Positions 35,106 through 48,434 of a stretch of DNA of 64,000 bases are shown here, piece after piece. Each line of letters begins with the position of its first letter. Position 1 is the stretch's first letter. The position numbers and the translations under genes were made by a program. The notes beneath the pieces are model-generated. The model searched no databases and was not told where the DNA came from. It saw nothing but the letters and a program-made list of their open reading frames with translations. Source of the DNA: Henckelia pumila (lineage: Eukaryota > Streptophyta > Magnoliopsida > Lamiales > Gesneriaceae). The stretch is from assembly GCF_033568475.1 (NCBI RefSeq), contig NC_133123.1:56489522-56553521 (forward strand), written 5' to 3'.

Positions 35106-36185
35106 GCATATTAGGGTTACTTAGGAAAATAAATAATGAATTATTAGAGGTAATGATTGCTGGGCATTAAATTGAGGGGATAGGTCTGTAACCATAGACT
35201 TTTTTTAGGAAGCTGCTGATTAATGCAACACAATGCTGATTTGACTCAATCATTAATATTATATTATATTATATTATATTATATTATACTATACATACAT
35301 ACATAAATACGTCAATCTCTTCCTCTCCTTTTCTTTTTTTGCTTTCTTTATTTACTTCGATTGCAACATAACTTGCAATACACGGTCTCTTGCAAAAGAT
35401 CTCAACCATTTATATATATGACACCGATTCGATAAATATTTCAATGATAAATAATATTTTCATGTAAAAATAGTATTTTTTTAGTGAGATTTGTATTGTA
35501 AAAGCGACCGTCTTATACAAAAAATTTTTTATTACAATTGCCGAATGCAAATGATTTTAAAAAATTTCAGTATTGTGATTATATATTTGTTTGTATAGAT
35601 ACAATTTTACCACGACGATATAATGTATTTGATGTTGAGAAAATCTCTATTATAATGAACTTACTATAAAAATCATTCAGTCTTACCTAAATTTAACTAG
35701 CTCGAAGAAAATTTGTTTGAATTTTATCAAATGTTAACTTTTTTTTTTCTTTTTTGAAAACTTTCAAATGTTAACTAGAAAACGTTATATCTCTCACTTT
35801 AGAAACTTCTTTTTCCTTCTTTGTTTTTTAATTCTCAACATTTTTACAAGACTTTCAATTTCAAACGGATGAGCATTTTTCTCCATTGTCCTTGGTCATT
35901 GATTCGCATAAATTAAGGAAAAAAATTAAGGATGCTATATTACCAAATGAGGATTGTTATTCAAATTCTAAATATTTTTATCTCACTACATTTGTATTAT
36001 TTACTTTCTCAATTTACAAATTTGCCGGATTGTCCCCACCCATTTACCATCATAATTATAATATAATTGACTTTTCTTAATTTTCAAGATTTTAGTTACA
36101 CGGTTTTTAATTCTTCTCACTTTCTCTCACTTTTTTTTTTTAATTAATAATTTGGGTAAAAAAAATACTGCTTCCGCCTTTAAAC
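35106..36185. other. AT-rich intergenic DNA
   Basis: This has an (ATATT)n pentamer microsatellite at about 35255-35290, the diverged MITE copy at about 35383-35530, and poly-T/poly-A runs. No gene is seen. Confidence 0.5.
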
Positions 36186-36189
36186 ATTT

Positions 36190-36735
36190 AAAGGGTGTTT
36201 GGCTAAAAGTTTATTAAAATAGTTTATGAGTTCTTAGAAATTGAAAGTCGTTTTAAAAGCTTATAAATTGTTAGTACTTATTTTAAAAATAATTTGTTTA
36301 AAGTGTTTGTGTAAACTTATTTTAATTAACTTAAAGATGTTGATATGTTTGATATTATAAGATTTTTTTATTGTTAAAATTATGAAAAAGAGTATAATTC
36401 TATGAAGATAATGCAATGAGTTATACATATATGAAAAAAAATGAAAAAATATTTAATATTTCAATTTAGAAAAAAATTATGTTATTGGAAAAAAATTTTA
36501 AAACAATATTTAATATTTAACGGGGAAATGATGAGGATTTATAAAAATATGCAAGGATATTTTGGAAAGATGAAATGTTAAAATAAGATATTTTTTAAAA
36601 AAAAAAACAACTTATAAGATGTCAAACAACTTGTTTTGACAGCTTATTTGCTGTTTCAAAAAAATTTTACAAAACTAATTTTAAGAACTTAAAGGTTGTT
36701 TTGTAAAGCCTATAAACTCAGCCAAAAACTATCTT
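36190..36735. repeat. Possible hAT-type MITE
   Basis: The left end AGGGTGTTTGGCTAAAAGTTT and the right end AAACTCAGCCAAAAACTATCT are imperfectly inverted. The interior is rich in CTTATAAG/TTATAA phrases. This is the look of common plant hAT MITEs, but I found no clean 8 bp target duplication. Confidence 0.45.
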
Positions 36736-37284
36736 AGAGATTATTGATAACATTATATCAAACAATTATATATGATAGACTTAAACTAAAATTAGGAATA
36801 CTCGTATGCCAAAAAAATTTAATAATTAATCCAATTTTATTTTTTTAAAAAAAATTTCTGAAGGAATCCAATTTATGAGCAATAAGTATATTTATTTTTA
36901 AAATTGTAAGTAAAGATTAAAAAAAATATTAATAATATAGTGGAAGAAATAATTTTTGGGGTGAAAATAACACTTATCTTACCAAATTGCTACAATTATT
37001 AATTATTAATTTATAAAATGAATGGAAAATTCTGGTTATGCACTTTAAGTTACACTCAAAATTTACACAATAAATTATAGACGTACTCTTGGATATAATT
37101 ATCTCTCTTTTATTTTATTGTTATATAAATATTCCGACATATAATATATTTAGGAGATTTATTTATTTTAATTTCCCATTCATATAATCGATCAGTCTTC
37201 CAAAGTGCATAAAATATTTGAAATCTCATTAAAATATTTTATAGCCAGAAAATTTTTTTTGAAATCATAATAATCTAATTTTAC

Positions 37285-37328
<44 letters not shown>

Positions 37329-37500
37329 CCATGTTGTAACTCTATGTACATATTTATTGGTGTCTATAGATCTTCATATAATATTTTTAAAAAAAAAAAC
37401 TCTACATTTAGCAGATTTGTTAAAATTTAAGATCATAATTACGAATTTCACGGTGGTCGAGAAAATAATTTATTTTCTTGGGTAATAATAATTTCCAGGT
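36736..37500. other. AT-rich intergenic DNA upstream of the LOG-like gene
   Basis: A long (TA)n microsatellite lies at 37289-37326. No gene or clear mobile element is seen. Confidence 0.55.
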
Positions 37501-37505
37501 GCGGA

Positions 37506-37512
37506 TATAAAT
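37506..37512 (+). promoter_or_regulatory. Candidate TATA box of the LOG-like gene
   Basis: TATAAAT lies 110 bp before the start codon in a locally GC-balanced context. The position suits a short 5' UTR of about 80 bp. This is inference from motif and spacing only. Confidence 0.4.
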
Positions 37513-37621
37513 CCCCGAAGGACTAACAAACCAAACGTGCCATTTTCTTGTTGCTTGTGCCCATCATCAAACTACAAACGACCCAATAAGGTCGCAGATT
37601 TTATTTCTTTTTTAAAAAAAC

Positions 37622-39341
37622 ATGGCAGAAAAAATTGCGGAATCAAGATTCAAGAGGGTCTGTGTATTCTGCGGCAGTAGTCCTGGGAAGCGGGAGTGTT
37701 ACAGAGAAGCGGCACTGGAGCTAGGGCAAGAGCTGGTACCGTCGTTTAAACTTGGGGTGGGGGGGCATTTTTCGAGAGTCCCCAGCCTTCTTTACACATT
37801 TCTTACGCACCCACAAACTCATATTTTTCTGGGTTCGATTAATAAGTTCCGCTCGTGTCGAAAGTTTTCATCTTTCTTGGTTTTTTGCATGAAGGTGGCA
37901 AAAAGGTTGGATCTTGTGTATGGTGGAGGAAGTATAGGGCTGATGGGCTTGATTTCTCAGGCTGTTCATCGAGGCGGAGGACACGTGCTTGGGTATTTTT
38001 GGTCTTATGGTCTTCCTATACATTTTAATTTAGTCACTTTGAATCTTGACGCTTCGCATGTCTCTGTGTTCATTCGTGGTCGCAGGATCATTCCAAGACC
38101 TTTGGCTGGCAAAGAGGTGAGCTATCTTATAATCTTCTTTTTTTAGTGTGTAAAGATTGGGTTTTTTTTTTTTTTTTTCAAAATAAGTGTGAGATGATAT
38201 ATCATTGTTGCATGATGTTTCAGAAAACTGGTGAGACAGTGGGGGAGGTGAGAATGGTGGCCGATATGCACCAGAGGAAAGCTGAGATGGCCCGCCATTC
38301 TGATTGCTTTATAGCTTTGCCGGGTACGTACGTACACAATCACGCAGGCATACAACAGATCATTTAATTTAGTATGAATTTGAACTTTTTGTTGCTGGTG
38401 TTTGAACTGCGAAGAGAGGGGGTACTAATTTAGTCCCTCTAGCTATAGGCATGCACCATTTTACATTTGATGATATTTGAGAATGTGTGTGTGTGAACAA
38501 ATTAACCATCAGGTGGATATGGCACCCTGGAGGAATTGTTGGAAGTAATATCATGGGCTCAGCTAGGCATTCATGACAAGCCTGTAAGAAAATGTCGTCT
38601 TTTTTTTTTTTTTTTATCTCAGTATTCTTGCACCAACTTGTACCAATTGAAATGTGTGTGCCCCTTTTTGATCTTCTCTTTGTTTGTTTGTTTTTTATTA
38701 CTTTTTCAAAGTGTCAAGGGTTGCATGATTCAGTGACTGATCAAATAAGTTTGAATATGTTGATTGGAATTTTGTTTAAAAAAAAAAAGAAAATGGGTTT
38801 TGTATTGTCAGGTTGGTTTACTGAATGTTGATGGGTACTACAACAACCTGCTGACCTTCATTGATAAAGCAGTGGATGATGGCTTCATAAAGCCTTCTCA
38901 GCGTCACATCTTTGTGTCCGCCACAAACGCCAAGGAGCTTGTCCAGAAACTGGAGGTTGGCCTCTGTCTCAACATTGATTTCCCCAGTTGTCTCAAGTTT
39001 CACTAAAATGGCAAAGACATTATGGTGCATAAATGAAAGCATTTTCAAACTGTTGCCTTGTTATTAGTCCCATTATACATTATTTCATCAACTTAATTAA
39101 TTCTGTATGGGGTTCTGTGACTTTAAAAAAAAAAATCTACATTGTCTTAATTTGTCCTTTTGTGATGGATATATATATATAGGCTTACGTGCCTGTTCAA
39201 GATGGAGTGGTCGCCATGCTAAATTGGGAGGTCCAAGTAGAACTTGATCAAAGTACTCCACCCGCTGCAAACAAACAACTCAACTTCACCGCCTTGCAGC
39301 CGCCCCCGCCGCTGCTGCCACAGCCGGAAATCGCTCTATAA
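37622..39341 (+). CDS. LOG: LOG-like cytokinin riboside 5'-monophosphate phosphoribohydrolase
   Basis: LOG enzymes release active cytokinin base from its riboside monophosphate in one step, usually in the cytosol and nucleus. My model has seven exons: 37622-37735, 37895-37992, 38086-38116, 38224-38323, 38513-38583, 38812-38955 and 39183-39341, all with GT-AG introns and a consistent frame. It gives 238 aa. Diagnostic motifs: [11 protein letters not shown] near the N-terminus, [14 protein letters not shown] (about 43-56), the [10 protein letters not shown] block with catalytic Arg (about 94-103), and the nucleotide-binding [10 protein letters not shown] across exons 4 and 5 (about 113-122). 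The tail ends in a proline-rich stretch ([13 protein letters not shown]), longer than the shortest LOGs but within the family range. Which LOG paralogue it is cannot be told from one gene. Confidence 0.93.
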
Positions 39342-40920
39342 ACAAGCTAAACTTATAATAAACTCTAGCAAAGTTTGGTAGTGTTTAAATATCTTGTTTT
39401 GGTTAAATATGCAATATTCTCTAATCACTGGCCCTACAATGATGAGTCGATGACCGACCAAGATACATATAGTCAGAAGTATCTAGCTTGTTGGTAGTTT
39501 TGGGGAGTGAAAAATATGCTTTTGTATTTCATGAAACATATATATATTTAAATGGTATTTGACAATTAGGACTACCATTAATTAATATTTTGTTGTTGGT
39601 AGAAGAAACAAATAGAATAGAACAAAAGATTGGCAGCTTTAATTTAATTTATTGTGCATTGGATGATTAATAATAGTCTCAAATTAATTAATTAATCCAG
39701 GCCACGTCTGAGTGTGGGTGTGCATGCATGGCGACACCGCTGCGAGTAAAGGACACGAAAGGCGCAGCAGGGTGTTAACTTTTATCAGTGCTACTTGCAC
39801 TGAAATGGTCGCCAACCAAACATTAATTCCCCACAGTTTCTGTGGAGAAGATGATAGCTGGGAAATTAGGGGACATGCCGATTTTCCTTCACCTGGTTTT
39901 TGATCCTGCTGCTTTCTTTCAATTTTATTTTTTTTTTTATTTTTTTTCATTAATTTGTTGCTATACACATATGGAGCATAACAAATGGTAGGTTTTCTTG
40001 AGACGGTCCCACGATTTATGTAGAACTGAAAAGTAATACTTTTGGAGCGTGTAACTTTTGAGTTATTCAAACTTATTTTTTGATTAATTAATTGTATTAA
40101 ATTCACAATTAGAATTTTATTTTACGCTATTCTGTGAGTATAATGAAGAGTATTGTGTGAGATTATTTGATGAGAATGTACTATTGATTAAACAAAATTC
40201 AAAAAAAATGTCAAGGATTTTCTAATTAGTTATGTTTTAGTTATTAATTAGTTTATTGGTATTAACTAGAAACCGAGGGTATATTAATTGATTAATTATG
40301 TATAAAATGATTCCTTTTTTTTTGTGTGAAATAAAATGGAACATAAAAATTAATTAAATAATAATTTGAAATTTTAATTAGCCATTTGGCCACAATTTGA
40401 TCATGTTTATTAATGATGATTTGATATGCAGTCAACGAAAAATGGAATGTTTCATTACAAAAATTTATAATGTTGTTTGTGAAATAAAGTATAATAAAAG
40501 CAATAATGATATTGCATACCTTTTGAGTAATTGGAACTTATTTCTAAATAATACATTTAATGAGTTAAATATTAAGTATGAAAAATATTTTATCATATTT
40601 AATTTTAATAATTAGAATGAATTATTTAAGAAAATGTATTAATGACAAATGATATAATTAATGCATTATTAATTGAGAAAGTTTGCAATTTGAACTGTTC
40701 ATAAACTCCAAAAAAAATTATTTTTAGCCAATAAAAATGAGCAATAAGGTGATATATATATATTATGTTGATTTAATTTTATTGATTATGCAAGTATTGT
40801 CGGAGACATAAAACTAAATTGTTATGAAATCACTCGTTAAAAACATGGCATCGCTTTTTTTTTTTTTTTTGGTGTGTGTTTATGTATCAATTGCTATTTT
40901 TATGACCATGAGCGTTTCTT
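39342..40920. other. Intergenic DNA downstream of the LOG-like gene
   Basis: It contains the likely 3' UTR and terminator of the LOG-like gene (exact polyA site not fixed). A less AT-rich patch at 39700-39905 has no recognisable product, and 40000-40090 holds a partial GAGACGGTCCCACG-type MITE. The rest is AT-rich with no gene. Confidence 0.5.
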
Positions 40921-41333
40921 AGGATGACAATAGGTCGAGTTTGGGTTACCTCCATACTCATTCTCGTCTCCGTCGGGTATTCAACATTCATCATATTTCT
41001 CATGTCTATCGGATGACTGGATAGTCATTTCCTACCCATTTTCATTTATTGTATCCACCCTAGCGATTGTATTTTTCAAATTTGAATTATTTTGATAAAT
41101 TATGTTTATTTACCAAATTTTTAAGAGAACAATAAGAAAAAATGAAAGATAAAAAAAATATGCAAACTAAAAATCATATAAGAAATATATATATATATAT
41201 TTAATCGGATATCGAGTCGTGTATGGATAGGATGTTACTACATCCGCCTTTATCTTCAAATACGTGATTCTCTATCCTCCATTCGAGTCTAGTATCGGAT
41301 TCTCCATCAAGTTCGGTGAGAATTGTCATCCCT
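40921..41333. repeat. MITE with AGGATGACAAT inverted ends
   Basis: The ends AGGATGACAAT and ATTGTCATCCCT are inverted over about 11 bp. The inner sequence near both ends has the GGGTTTGGGTT / TCGAGTC phrases of a widespread plant repeat type. The flanks GCGTTTCT and GCGTGTTTCT resemble an imperfect 8 bp duplication, which would fit a hAT origin. It is 413 bp with no protein frame. Confidence 0.6.
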
Positions 41334-43154
41334 GCGTGTTTCTAGGTCAAGTAAATGTATATTGCTATTATTAACTCACTTTTAAGGATAATGATTAATT
41401 ATGGGAAGTGAAGACATATTTTCTTATATTGTTTTTCTTTATAAATGAAATATAATGATACAAGTAAGCGTATTTACCATAAATGATTATAGTTAATTTA
41501 GCTAATTATATATTTTTTAATATTTAAGTAATTCACAACAGTTTCTTTTTCAAAAAAAATTCTCCATCAATATATAGACAATTTGGTCAATTGAGGTTTG
41601 TTGGCTACATATCGTTCGAGTATATCAAACTCCAAAATTAATTATTGTTCAAATACTTTAATTTTCCAATTAATTATACTTTTTATCTAATAATTTTTAA
41701 CCTAATATAATACAATAGTCAATAGTACCTGTATCTGAAATGCCTTAAATTCATATATTTTTGTTCATTAGCAAAATTCCTATATTTGCTTTTCACATTT
41801 TAACATGGGATTGATTATTGATCATGTATTTTCTATTAGTTTCTATTCGGTAATTTAACTCAAATACTCTTTCATATATATGTCTCTTATTTTTTTTCAA
41901 AAAAAAAAACATTTCATGGTTTAAGACGAGATTTTGGTTTTAAATAATATATTAGTACAATGTTAAAGGAGGTCGACTTATTTTTTTTTTTTTTTTAATT
42001 CAAGATAAAGACGATTATAAATATATTTTTTTAATTCAAGATAAAGACGATGTACGTGCCTATTACTAATTTTTGTGAAAAAAAAGCCAAACTAATCTGA
42101 TCAGTTTTCAAAATATCTACAAAAACAAGAAAATGCATGCAAGGTGTTCACGTTATTTCCTCGTACGCATCATAACAAGAAAAAATACATCGGTGACGGT
42201 ATTTGGTTAAAGAAAACATAGACTTTGGTGGAAGGAACAAAAACATGTAAAGTGAATACTTATAAAGTTATATTATAAGTTGTACATCAATTGCTCAAGT
42301 ACCCGTCACATGGAATATCGAGTGCTTGATGATATAACATCAGTTCAAATCCACGTTAGAACAAAAACATAACCCTACCCGGGATGTCGTGCAAGAATTT
42401 GTTCTAACATACCCCACCCGGGATGTCATGCAAGAATAGTGACGAGTCGAGGAGGCAAGTGAGCGAATAGCATACCGACCCCGGGTGGAGCGTTTCGGTG
42501 AACCTCGATTTATGTCCACCTAAAATAGAGACATGAACTAATAGATGAATGATGCTAACCTCAAACTACAAAAATAAGATCAATGCAAGGAATCATGTTG
42601 AACAATCCCATCAATGGTAAAAAATTTCAAGGGAAAAAAACCTACTTTAAGTAGCTTCTCATTTTTCGTTTTAACTTTCATATACATCAAAATATCCTCA
42701 TTTATGACAACTTACACTTGGAAAAAAACACAGGAAGAATGATGGACGAAGAAGCAAAATTGAATACATACGGCTTCCCCTCCTTCCCGTATTTGAACCA
42801 GAAGAGCAACCCATGATGATCTGAGGTGTCTCAAACGTTCTTGTGTCTTTTTCAGGAGATAAATACCCACGACTGTATTTTGCTATAGATTCAAGGTAGA
42901 TGCAAGGATCTTAATAAATCAAAGTGGCCCGGAATAGACATCAATTTGCAGTTTGCACATAAAACTTACATCCGTTACCCAGGTCCGTACGCTCTTAAGC
43001 TGCCTCCTCCATTAACCTTTCCCCGCATTGGCGACGACAAAAAATAGTCAAGAGTGCAGGTGTCCCATCGAAACGAAACTTTAAGATTGCAAATTTTAAT
43101 GACAAAATCTCGCCAAGATATCTGACCTCATTTTTACCTCAACAGAGCAAACCA
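41334..43154. other. Intergenic DNA and 3' flank of the DUF630/632 gene
   Basis: At 42373-42440 the phrase ACCCGGGATGTCGTGCAAGAA occurs twice in tandem. From about 42700 the composition becomes more balanced, which suits a 3' UTR of the minus-strand gene that ends at 43155. No other gene is seen. Confidence 0.45.
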
Positions 43155-46100
43155 CTAAGAAACTCTCTCATGCTCCCGGGAAAGATGGTCCTCTTCGATT
43201 CGTTGTAACAACTCCTCATAAACTTTCAATGAGTTGGACGTAAAACCCTCCATGGCCTCGAGGACATGCTGCAAACTTGCCTGCAGGCTTCCGCCTTTAG
43301 TGGTCTCACTCTGATAAACAGCATGCCCAGTCGATGGCATGCCATTTTCATTTGTGGAATTTAATAAAACCATCCTTTTGTCCAAAGCCAAAATCTCCTT
43401 CTGTATTTTCAGGTCTTCTTTGTCCAGGTTCTTAATCTTTCTATCATCCTTGTTCACCAACATCCTTTGGCGCATTTCTGCCTTATCCCTGTCCCATAGC
43501 TGAAGAACATTTGAGGCGAAGTCTCGCATGGACCCAACCACTTCTTTCTCCGAAATCCTTTCCATGGATTGCCACCACTGATTGCAAACAACAAACACTG
43601 GGGGGGCACCAATCCTACCTGGAGAAAATGGGACTATCCCATCAGCTGTTTCTTCGGGAACATAGAGGAGACAATTCCTGAGCCAGCTATTTAATGCTCG
43701 GACAAAGCCCTTTTGTGCATCAACCCAATACGAGAACCTCAAAGTCCAATTAACTAGGTCACGCTCAAATTGACGAGTTGCTTCAAAATGAGCATCACTA
43801 AAGTGTTTGCGGAATGCAATGGCATCTAACCGTTTGGCATCTCCAATTGCTTGGCATTGATTACGATGGCATTCCAGCATGGACTTCCACATAGTCGTTA
43901 ACCTAGGATAACAAAATATTTAAAAGATGCATCATGAAAAAGGCATTAACTTAAAGCAGTACTGTTGAAGCATGCCAGAAAAGCACTTCAAAAGTATAAT
44001 GGCAAAAACAAGAGAAATGGGCAAAAGAAAAAAATAAACACAGCCAGAAGTACTGCTGCTTTCTGCGATAAATTATGGAACAAGATTGGAAGGTCCTAAC
44101 TGTCTTCATTCAATATATTCCAGGTGATGGCCATTATATCCTTGAGCTAAAATAATATATTCTCCTCTCCTAGTTCAACCAGCGAATCAATCAGAAGTCC
44201 TCTCTCCTGTTATGGTTCAATCGACTTTGCAATACTCAAATAAAGAAAAATCTGTAGTCAATTAAGGATCTCAAAACCACCACAGTTTGAGATGTTGAAC
44301 AACATACCCAGTAATAACAGTCTACTAAGTTTTAAATGCTCTTCCTCTGAAAAGTGCGTAGATGTGGCTAGAAACTATGTCGTCCCCATTTCTAATTGGT
44401 AAAGACACTTTCTGCATCACAATATCTGTAATAAACAAGCAAGCTTCAGATATTTCCAGTCTAAAGCTTTCAAAATATGTCATCTCCCAGAATAAAGGAA
44501 AACATAAATCACATAGCCGCGATCCTCGACTTTATATTGGAACTAGTGCAGTCTCTGTGTAAGTGCCTCAAACAATAAAAACAAACCAGACTGCTTCATT
44601 TTTATTACAAATGCCATAACTTCCAATCCAACTCATGCAAATTGGTGTCATCTGCGCTGATGCCCTTGGCATTTCTCGCTGATCCCCTAATCATACAACA
44701 TAAACTCACTAACATGGACCATCAAGCTATGAAAGTGTAGCCCTGAAGTTTATTCTGGCTGCTAATTGTGTATCCACCAATTCTTTTTTACCCAATTTAG
44801 ATTAGCTAAGTATATGATCGAATAAAAAAATGAAGGGCTGACAGCCTGCTAAAAATGATGTAATGCAAAAAAGAAAATGACAGGCAAATTTAGAGCAGTA
44901 TAATTCATCATAACCAGTGCGTAAAAATTAGTTAAGATCGACCATACATACCCTTGAATGAAGTCATTTAGCTGCGGCCACAATTCTTCATCCCTCAAGT
45001 TATTTATCTTCACTGAGATTTTATCCACCACTTGAATAGCTATTTTAATCTTTGTGGAAAGACTCCTGACCAAAGTTCTTGTTGCATCAACTTTAGAAGC
45101 CTCGGCACCTCTTTCATCCAAATGCTTAAGTTTTCTGGACTTGCGATCATGGAGCACCCTCATTTTCTCCTCAGCCTGTAAAAATAGGCTTATAAAAATG
45201 GCTACCAAAACTCATTTGGCAAATATTTTGGCCTTTCTTTATATGCGATTTTATTCAGAGATGGCCAAATGGGCACACACAAAGAACGGGATGCAGAAGA
45301 ACCACAGGAATTCCTCTAAAGGGTCCTACATGCTTTACAATGTACTGCGGCTTAATATCCCTTTAAAATGCACCTCGTGAAAAAATAAAAGAATAAATCT
45401 AATGAAGCACAGCGCCTTAATAATATAGGCTGGGCGTTGGTGGGTTGCTGCTAGTTTCAACAAAAAATTGAAGCATACTATGATTGTATTAAAAAGGCAA
45501 TGCAACAACCACGGATTGTCTAATAAAACTCCAAAGGTCATTAACTCAAATGCTCTCGTGTAGCCAAAAATTATGGAGTGAAGTTAAAAGTAAATGACAG
45601 CAGCACAAAATGCCATCACATTTAATTCTTGAATGATTTCATAGAAAATAGAGCCAAGTTGGGGGACCACGAACCATATCAGTCAGCACACATGCACAAT
45701 CGAACAACAACAAGTGTCCAAAACAGATTAAATTCAGAGAGGTAGGCAAAGGGGAACACAAAAAGATAAAGAAGAAAGAAAGACCACAAGAGTTTATCTA
45801 AACGATTAACTATGTACCTTCACTTCTTCGTACAGTTTCTTCTCCCAGAGGTACAGCTTATGTAAAGTAGAAGAAAGATTTCTGGACCTCGTCTCAACTT
45901 CTTGATCAGCATCTAAGAAGGCCGGATCGGTCATATTAGACGTTGAAGGTTGTGAGGACACCATAGGCAGATGCAACATCTTGGAAGACACTGCCACATA
46001 AATATCCATCAAATTGAACATCAGAAAAGCAGAAAATTTTACCTCAAATAAGCATATATGCATATCCCAACTTAACATTTTGCCAGAAAATGGGTTAATG

Positions 46101-47606
46101 TCATAACTCAGCTTTCAAACCAATCAACAAAATCAAGTGCAAGTTAAGTACTAATTCCATAAATGACAGACATGCCTACAGAGAAATGCTTCCCAAGTAA
46201 CAATAAACCATGTTAAAAATCGAAGTTTGAAACTAAAATACTAAAACAAAAACAAAAAAATCAGATCTTTTACCATGATTGACACCGTGCCTTCGTTTAT
46301 ACGGGAGCTTGCCAACCTCCAGAAACTTAGAAAGCTCACTTCCAGACTCTGAAGCACGCTCAAACTGAAGTTGAATCTCTCTCACAACTTCCAAATCTCC
46401 TTTGAGCCCACCTCGTGGCTTGAATCCCGAAGCACTTCCCTGATCTTTTGACCTGTCGTCAGCACCAACTACCTTCTTATCCACCATATGCACCTCATAT
46501 TCAACTGGATCTGCCTCCATTTCAACTTTCGGCCTCGACCTGTACTGTAATTGGGCATCATTCGCCTCCTGCACGTTGGCTTCGGATATCCCTGGCTTTG
46601 AGTGACTGCTTCTTCCGCTATCAACAAACTTCTGATGGCCATGAACTTCCTTGACCACCTCATCCTCCTCATCTTCCAAATCTGGAATCCCCTCTTCCTC
46701 CCTCACATCCCTCGAGTCGCGGCTCGAAGAGGTGGCCGGATAAAATTTTTCGAATCCATCAAAAGGGTTCAAGAAATCCCAACCGGAGCTCCTCGGTGGT
46801 GATGGAGGTGCTTTAGAACTTGAAGCCACCGCCTGCTGAGAAGAAAGCCCGCCACCATACACCGCCGGTGCGGCAGAAGTAACACCGTAAAACCCGCCTC
46901 CAGCTCCGTAATTGGGATAACCACCATAATTATAATTAGCATAAGAAGAAGGGTTGGGATTTCGATTGCTATCATCCTGATAACCGGAATAAGGATAGTA
47001 AGAAGAAGCGGAAACAGAAGAAGATTCATCCATGTGCCAAGTTTTTGGAGTCATGGGCCGTTGGGTATAGACAACAGATGGCGTCGCTTGATTTTTCATA
47101 TAATTGATATGCATAAAACCCCCTCCCCCACCCCCGCCGGCAGCTGCTCCGGGGAAATTGAAATTGAGATTCTCGTAGCCCGGCATGTAACCAGCGTACG
47201 ACTGCTGGTTCCGGACCGGCGAACCGACTTGATTATTATGCAAGGAGTCAGCATCCTCATCGTCAGAGTCGGAGTGGAAGTGCAGGTGGGAGCCGGAGTC
47301 GGAGTGCGAGTGTGAGTGGAGGTGGTGAATATTCTCAGAAGAAGACGAAGAGTGCCCATGAGGGTCCCCTTTCCTCTGCGTCGGAAGATTCAGCACCGGA
47401 GACGGCGGACGGTTCGCAGAAGCATCAAGATCTTGAATGAAAAAGGTGTGCAGAGACACACCCACCGCCTTAAGCGACAAAAGGTAAGCTGCGTGCGCAT
47501 CAGCAAGTGCGAAGCGGAGGCGCAGCGCCTCATCAAGAAACGCGCATCGCTCCCGGCACAGAGCCACGGCGGGCAAATCATCAAGCTTGGAGGTGGCGCA
47601 GCCCAT
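43155..47606 (-). CDS. DUF630/DUF632 protein (NRG2/REL2-type), 825 aa
   Basis: Four exons on the minus strand: 47606-46274, 45990-45818, 45175-44952 and 43902-43155, with GT-AG introns and frame kept throughout. The N-terminus MGCATSKLDDLPAV is the conserved DUF630 start: Gly2 and Cys3 suit myristoylation and palmitoylation, so membrane association is likely. An in-frame ATG 21 bp upstream would hide that motif, so I chose the inner start. DUF630 covers about 1-59. Next come a His/Ser/Asp-rich segment (83-119), Gly/Tyr-rich and acidic low-complexity stretches, and DUF632 (about 450-780) with LYLWEKKLYEEVK, coiled-coil-like stretches and ELWPQLNDFIQG. Relatives include Arabidopsis NRG2 (nitrate signalling) and rice REL2 (leaf rolling). 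The length is typical. The biochemical role is not known, and the old bZIP label is doubtful. Confidence 0.93.
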
Positions 47607-48204
47607 CTGAAAACCGCTCAATCCCACATAAATAAACGAAACCCACTACAAAAAAATAATAATAATAAAGAGAGATGAAAAACGGGAAACGGCGGTGGAG
47701 GAGAGAAGTGGTTTGGAGCAAAGAATTTTGGGAAGCAAAAAAAAAAATAAAAAAAAAAAGGGAATCTTCTTTGATAAATTGGTGGCAGGTGGGAGAGAGA
47801 ATTGGTGATGGGAGATGTATGTATGTATGTATGTATGTTGGACCGTCGATGACCTGTTGAAGATAAGCAATTGAAACACGCACAAACTCCACTCACTACT
47901 TTTCCAATTTTGAGATTACTCGCTCAACCAAATGCAAAAATGCTTGCTTGCTTCCTATATTGTATTGCCAAGAGTATCATATTCATGGCATCAATGACGT
48001 AGGTGTGGGCGATGTTTCTAAATTAGACGTTTTTTTTTTAAAATTTTACCATCCACTCGTTTTGGTTATTTTTCTAACGTTTTTCTAGTTTTAACGTCAC
48101 AAAAAACTATGATTCTACACGAGTTTAGTTTTTTTATTGATCTCAATGCGGATCAAACAATTAATTGATTGAGTTTGAAACCGGAGTTTGGAAACATTGG
48201 AGGT
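47607..48204. other. 5' UTR and promoter region of the DUF630/632 gene
   Basis: A (GTAT)n microsatellite lies at 47816-47838, within the first 230 bp upstream of the start codon on the minus strand, probably in the 5' UTR or core promoter. Pyrimidine-rich tracts at 47650-47770 (minus strand) look like a leader. I cannot place a TATA box. Confidence 0.45.
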
Positions 48205-48215
48205 GGTTCTGATTT

Positions 48216-48423
48216 TTTTTTTTTTTAATTTAAAAGGGTTGACCCCGAAGGGGACCCCATTCCACATGAGTCAGAGGCTCATTGGCTTATACGGAGAGAA
48301 AACGAGGGATGTGCACGAGCGGCAGGGACCTGAAGCAGGGAGCACATAGCCCAATCCCCAGAGCATACCCCACAATATTTCAGCAGAGAATATGCTCCAC
48401 ACAAGGATCGAACCTGCGGAGAC
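48216..48423 (-). mobile_element. SINE-like retroposon with 11 bp target duplication
   Basis: GGTTCTGATTT flanks this 208 bp block on both sides (48205-48215 and 48424-48434). Read on the minus strand it starts near a GGTTCGATCC motif (48405-48414), a match to the tRNA-type pol III B box, and ends in an A-rich tail (the T run at 48216-48226). I see no A box, so the 5' end may be truncated. Target duplication, A tail and B box together support a tRNA-derived SINE. Confidence 0.8.
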
Positions 48424-48434
48424 GGTTCTGATTT

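Noticed and set aside
37736..37894. In-frame continuation of LOG exon 1 into intron 1
   Set aside because: The read-through stretch has no LOG similarity, while splicing at GT 37736 and AG 37894 joins the conserved [15 protein letters not shown] region in frame.
39700..39905. Balanced-composition patch downstream of the LOG-like gene
   Set aside because: The 63-codon frame has no recognisable domain, and I found no hairpin good enough to call a microRNA precursor.
42280..42500. Possible second SINE (GTTCAAATCC resembles a B box)
   Set aside because: No A box at the right distance, no A tail and no target duplication; only a short tandem duplication is certain.
47034..47678. Plus-strand open frames opposite the DUF630/632 first exon
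   Set aside because: They are antisense shadows of a well-supported coding exon with low-complexity sequence.
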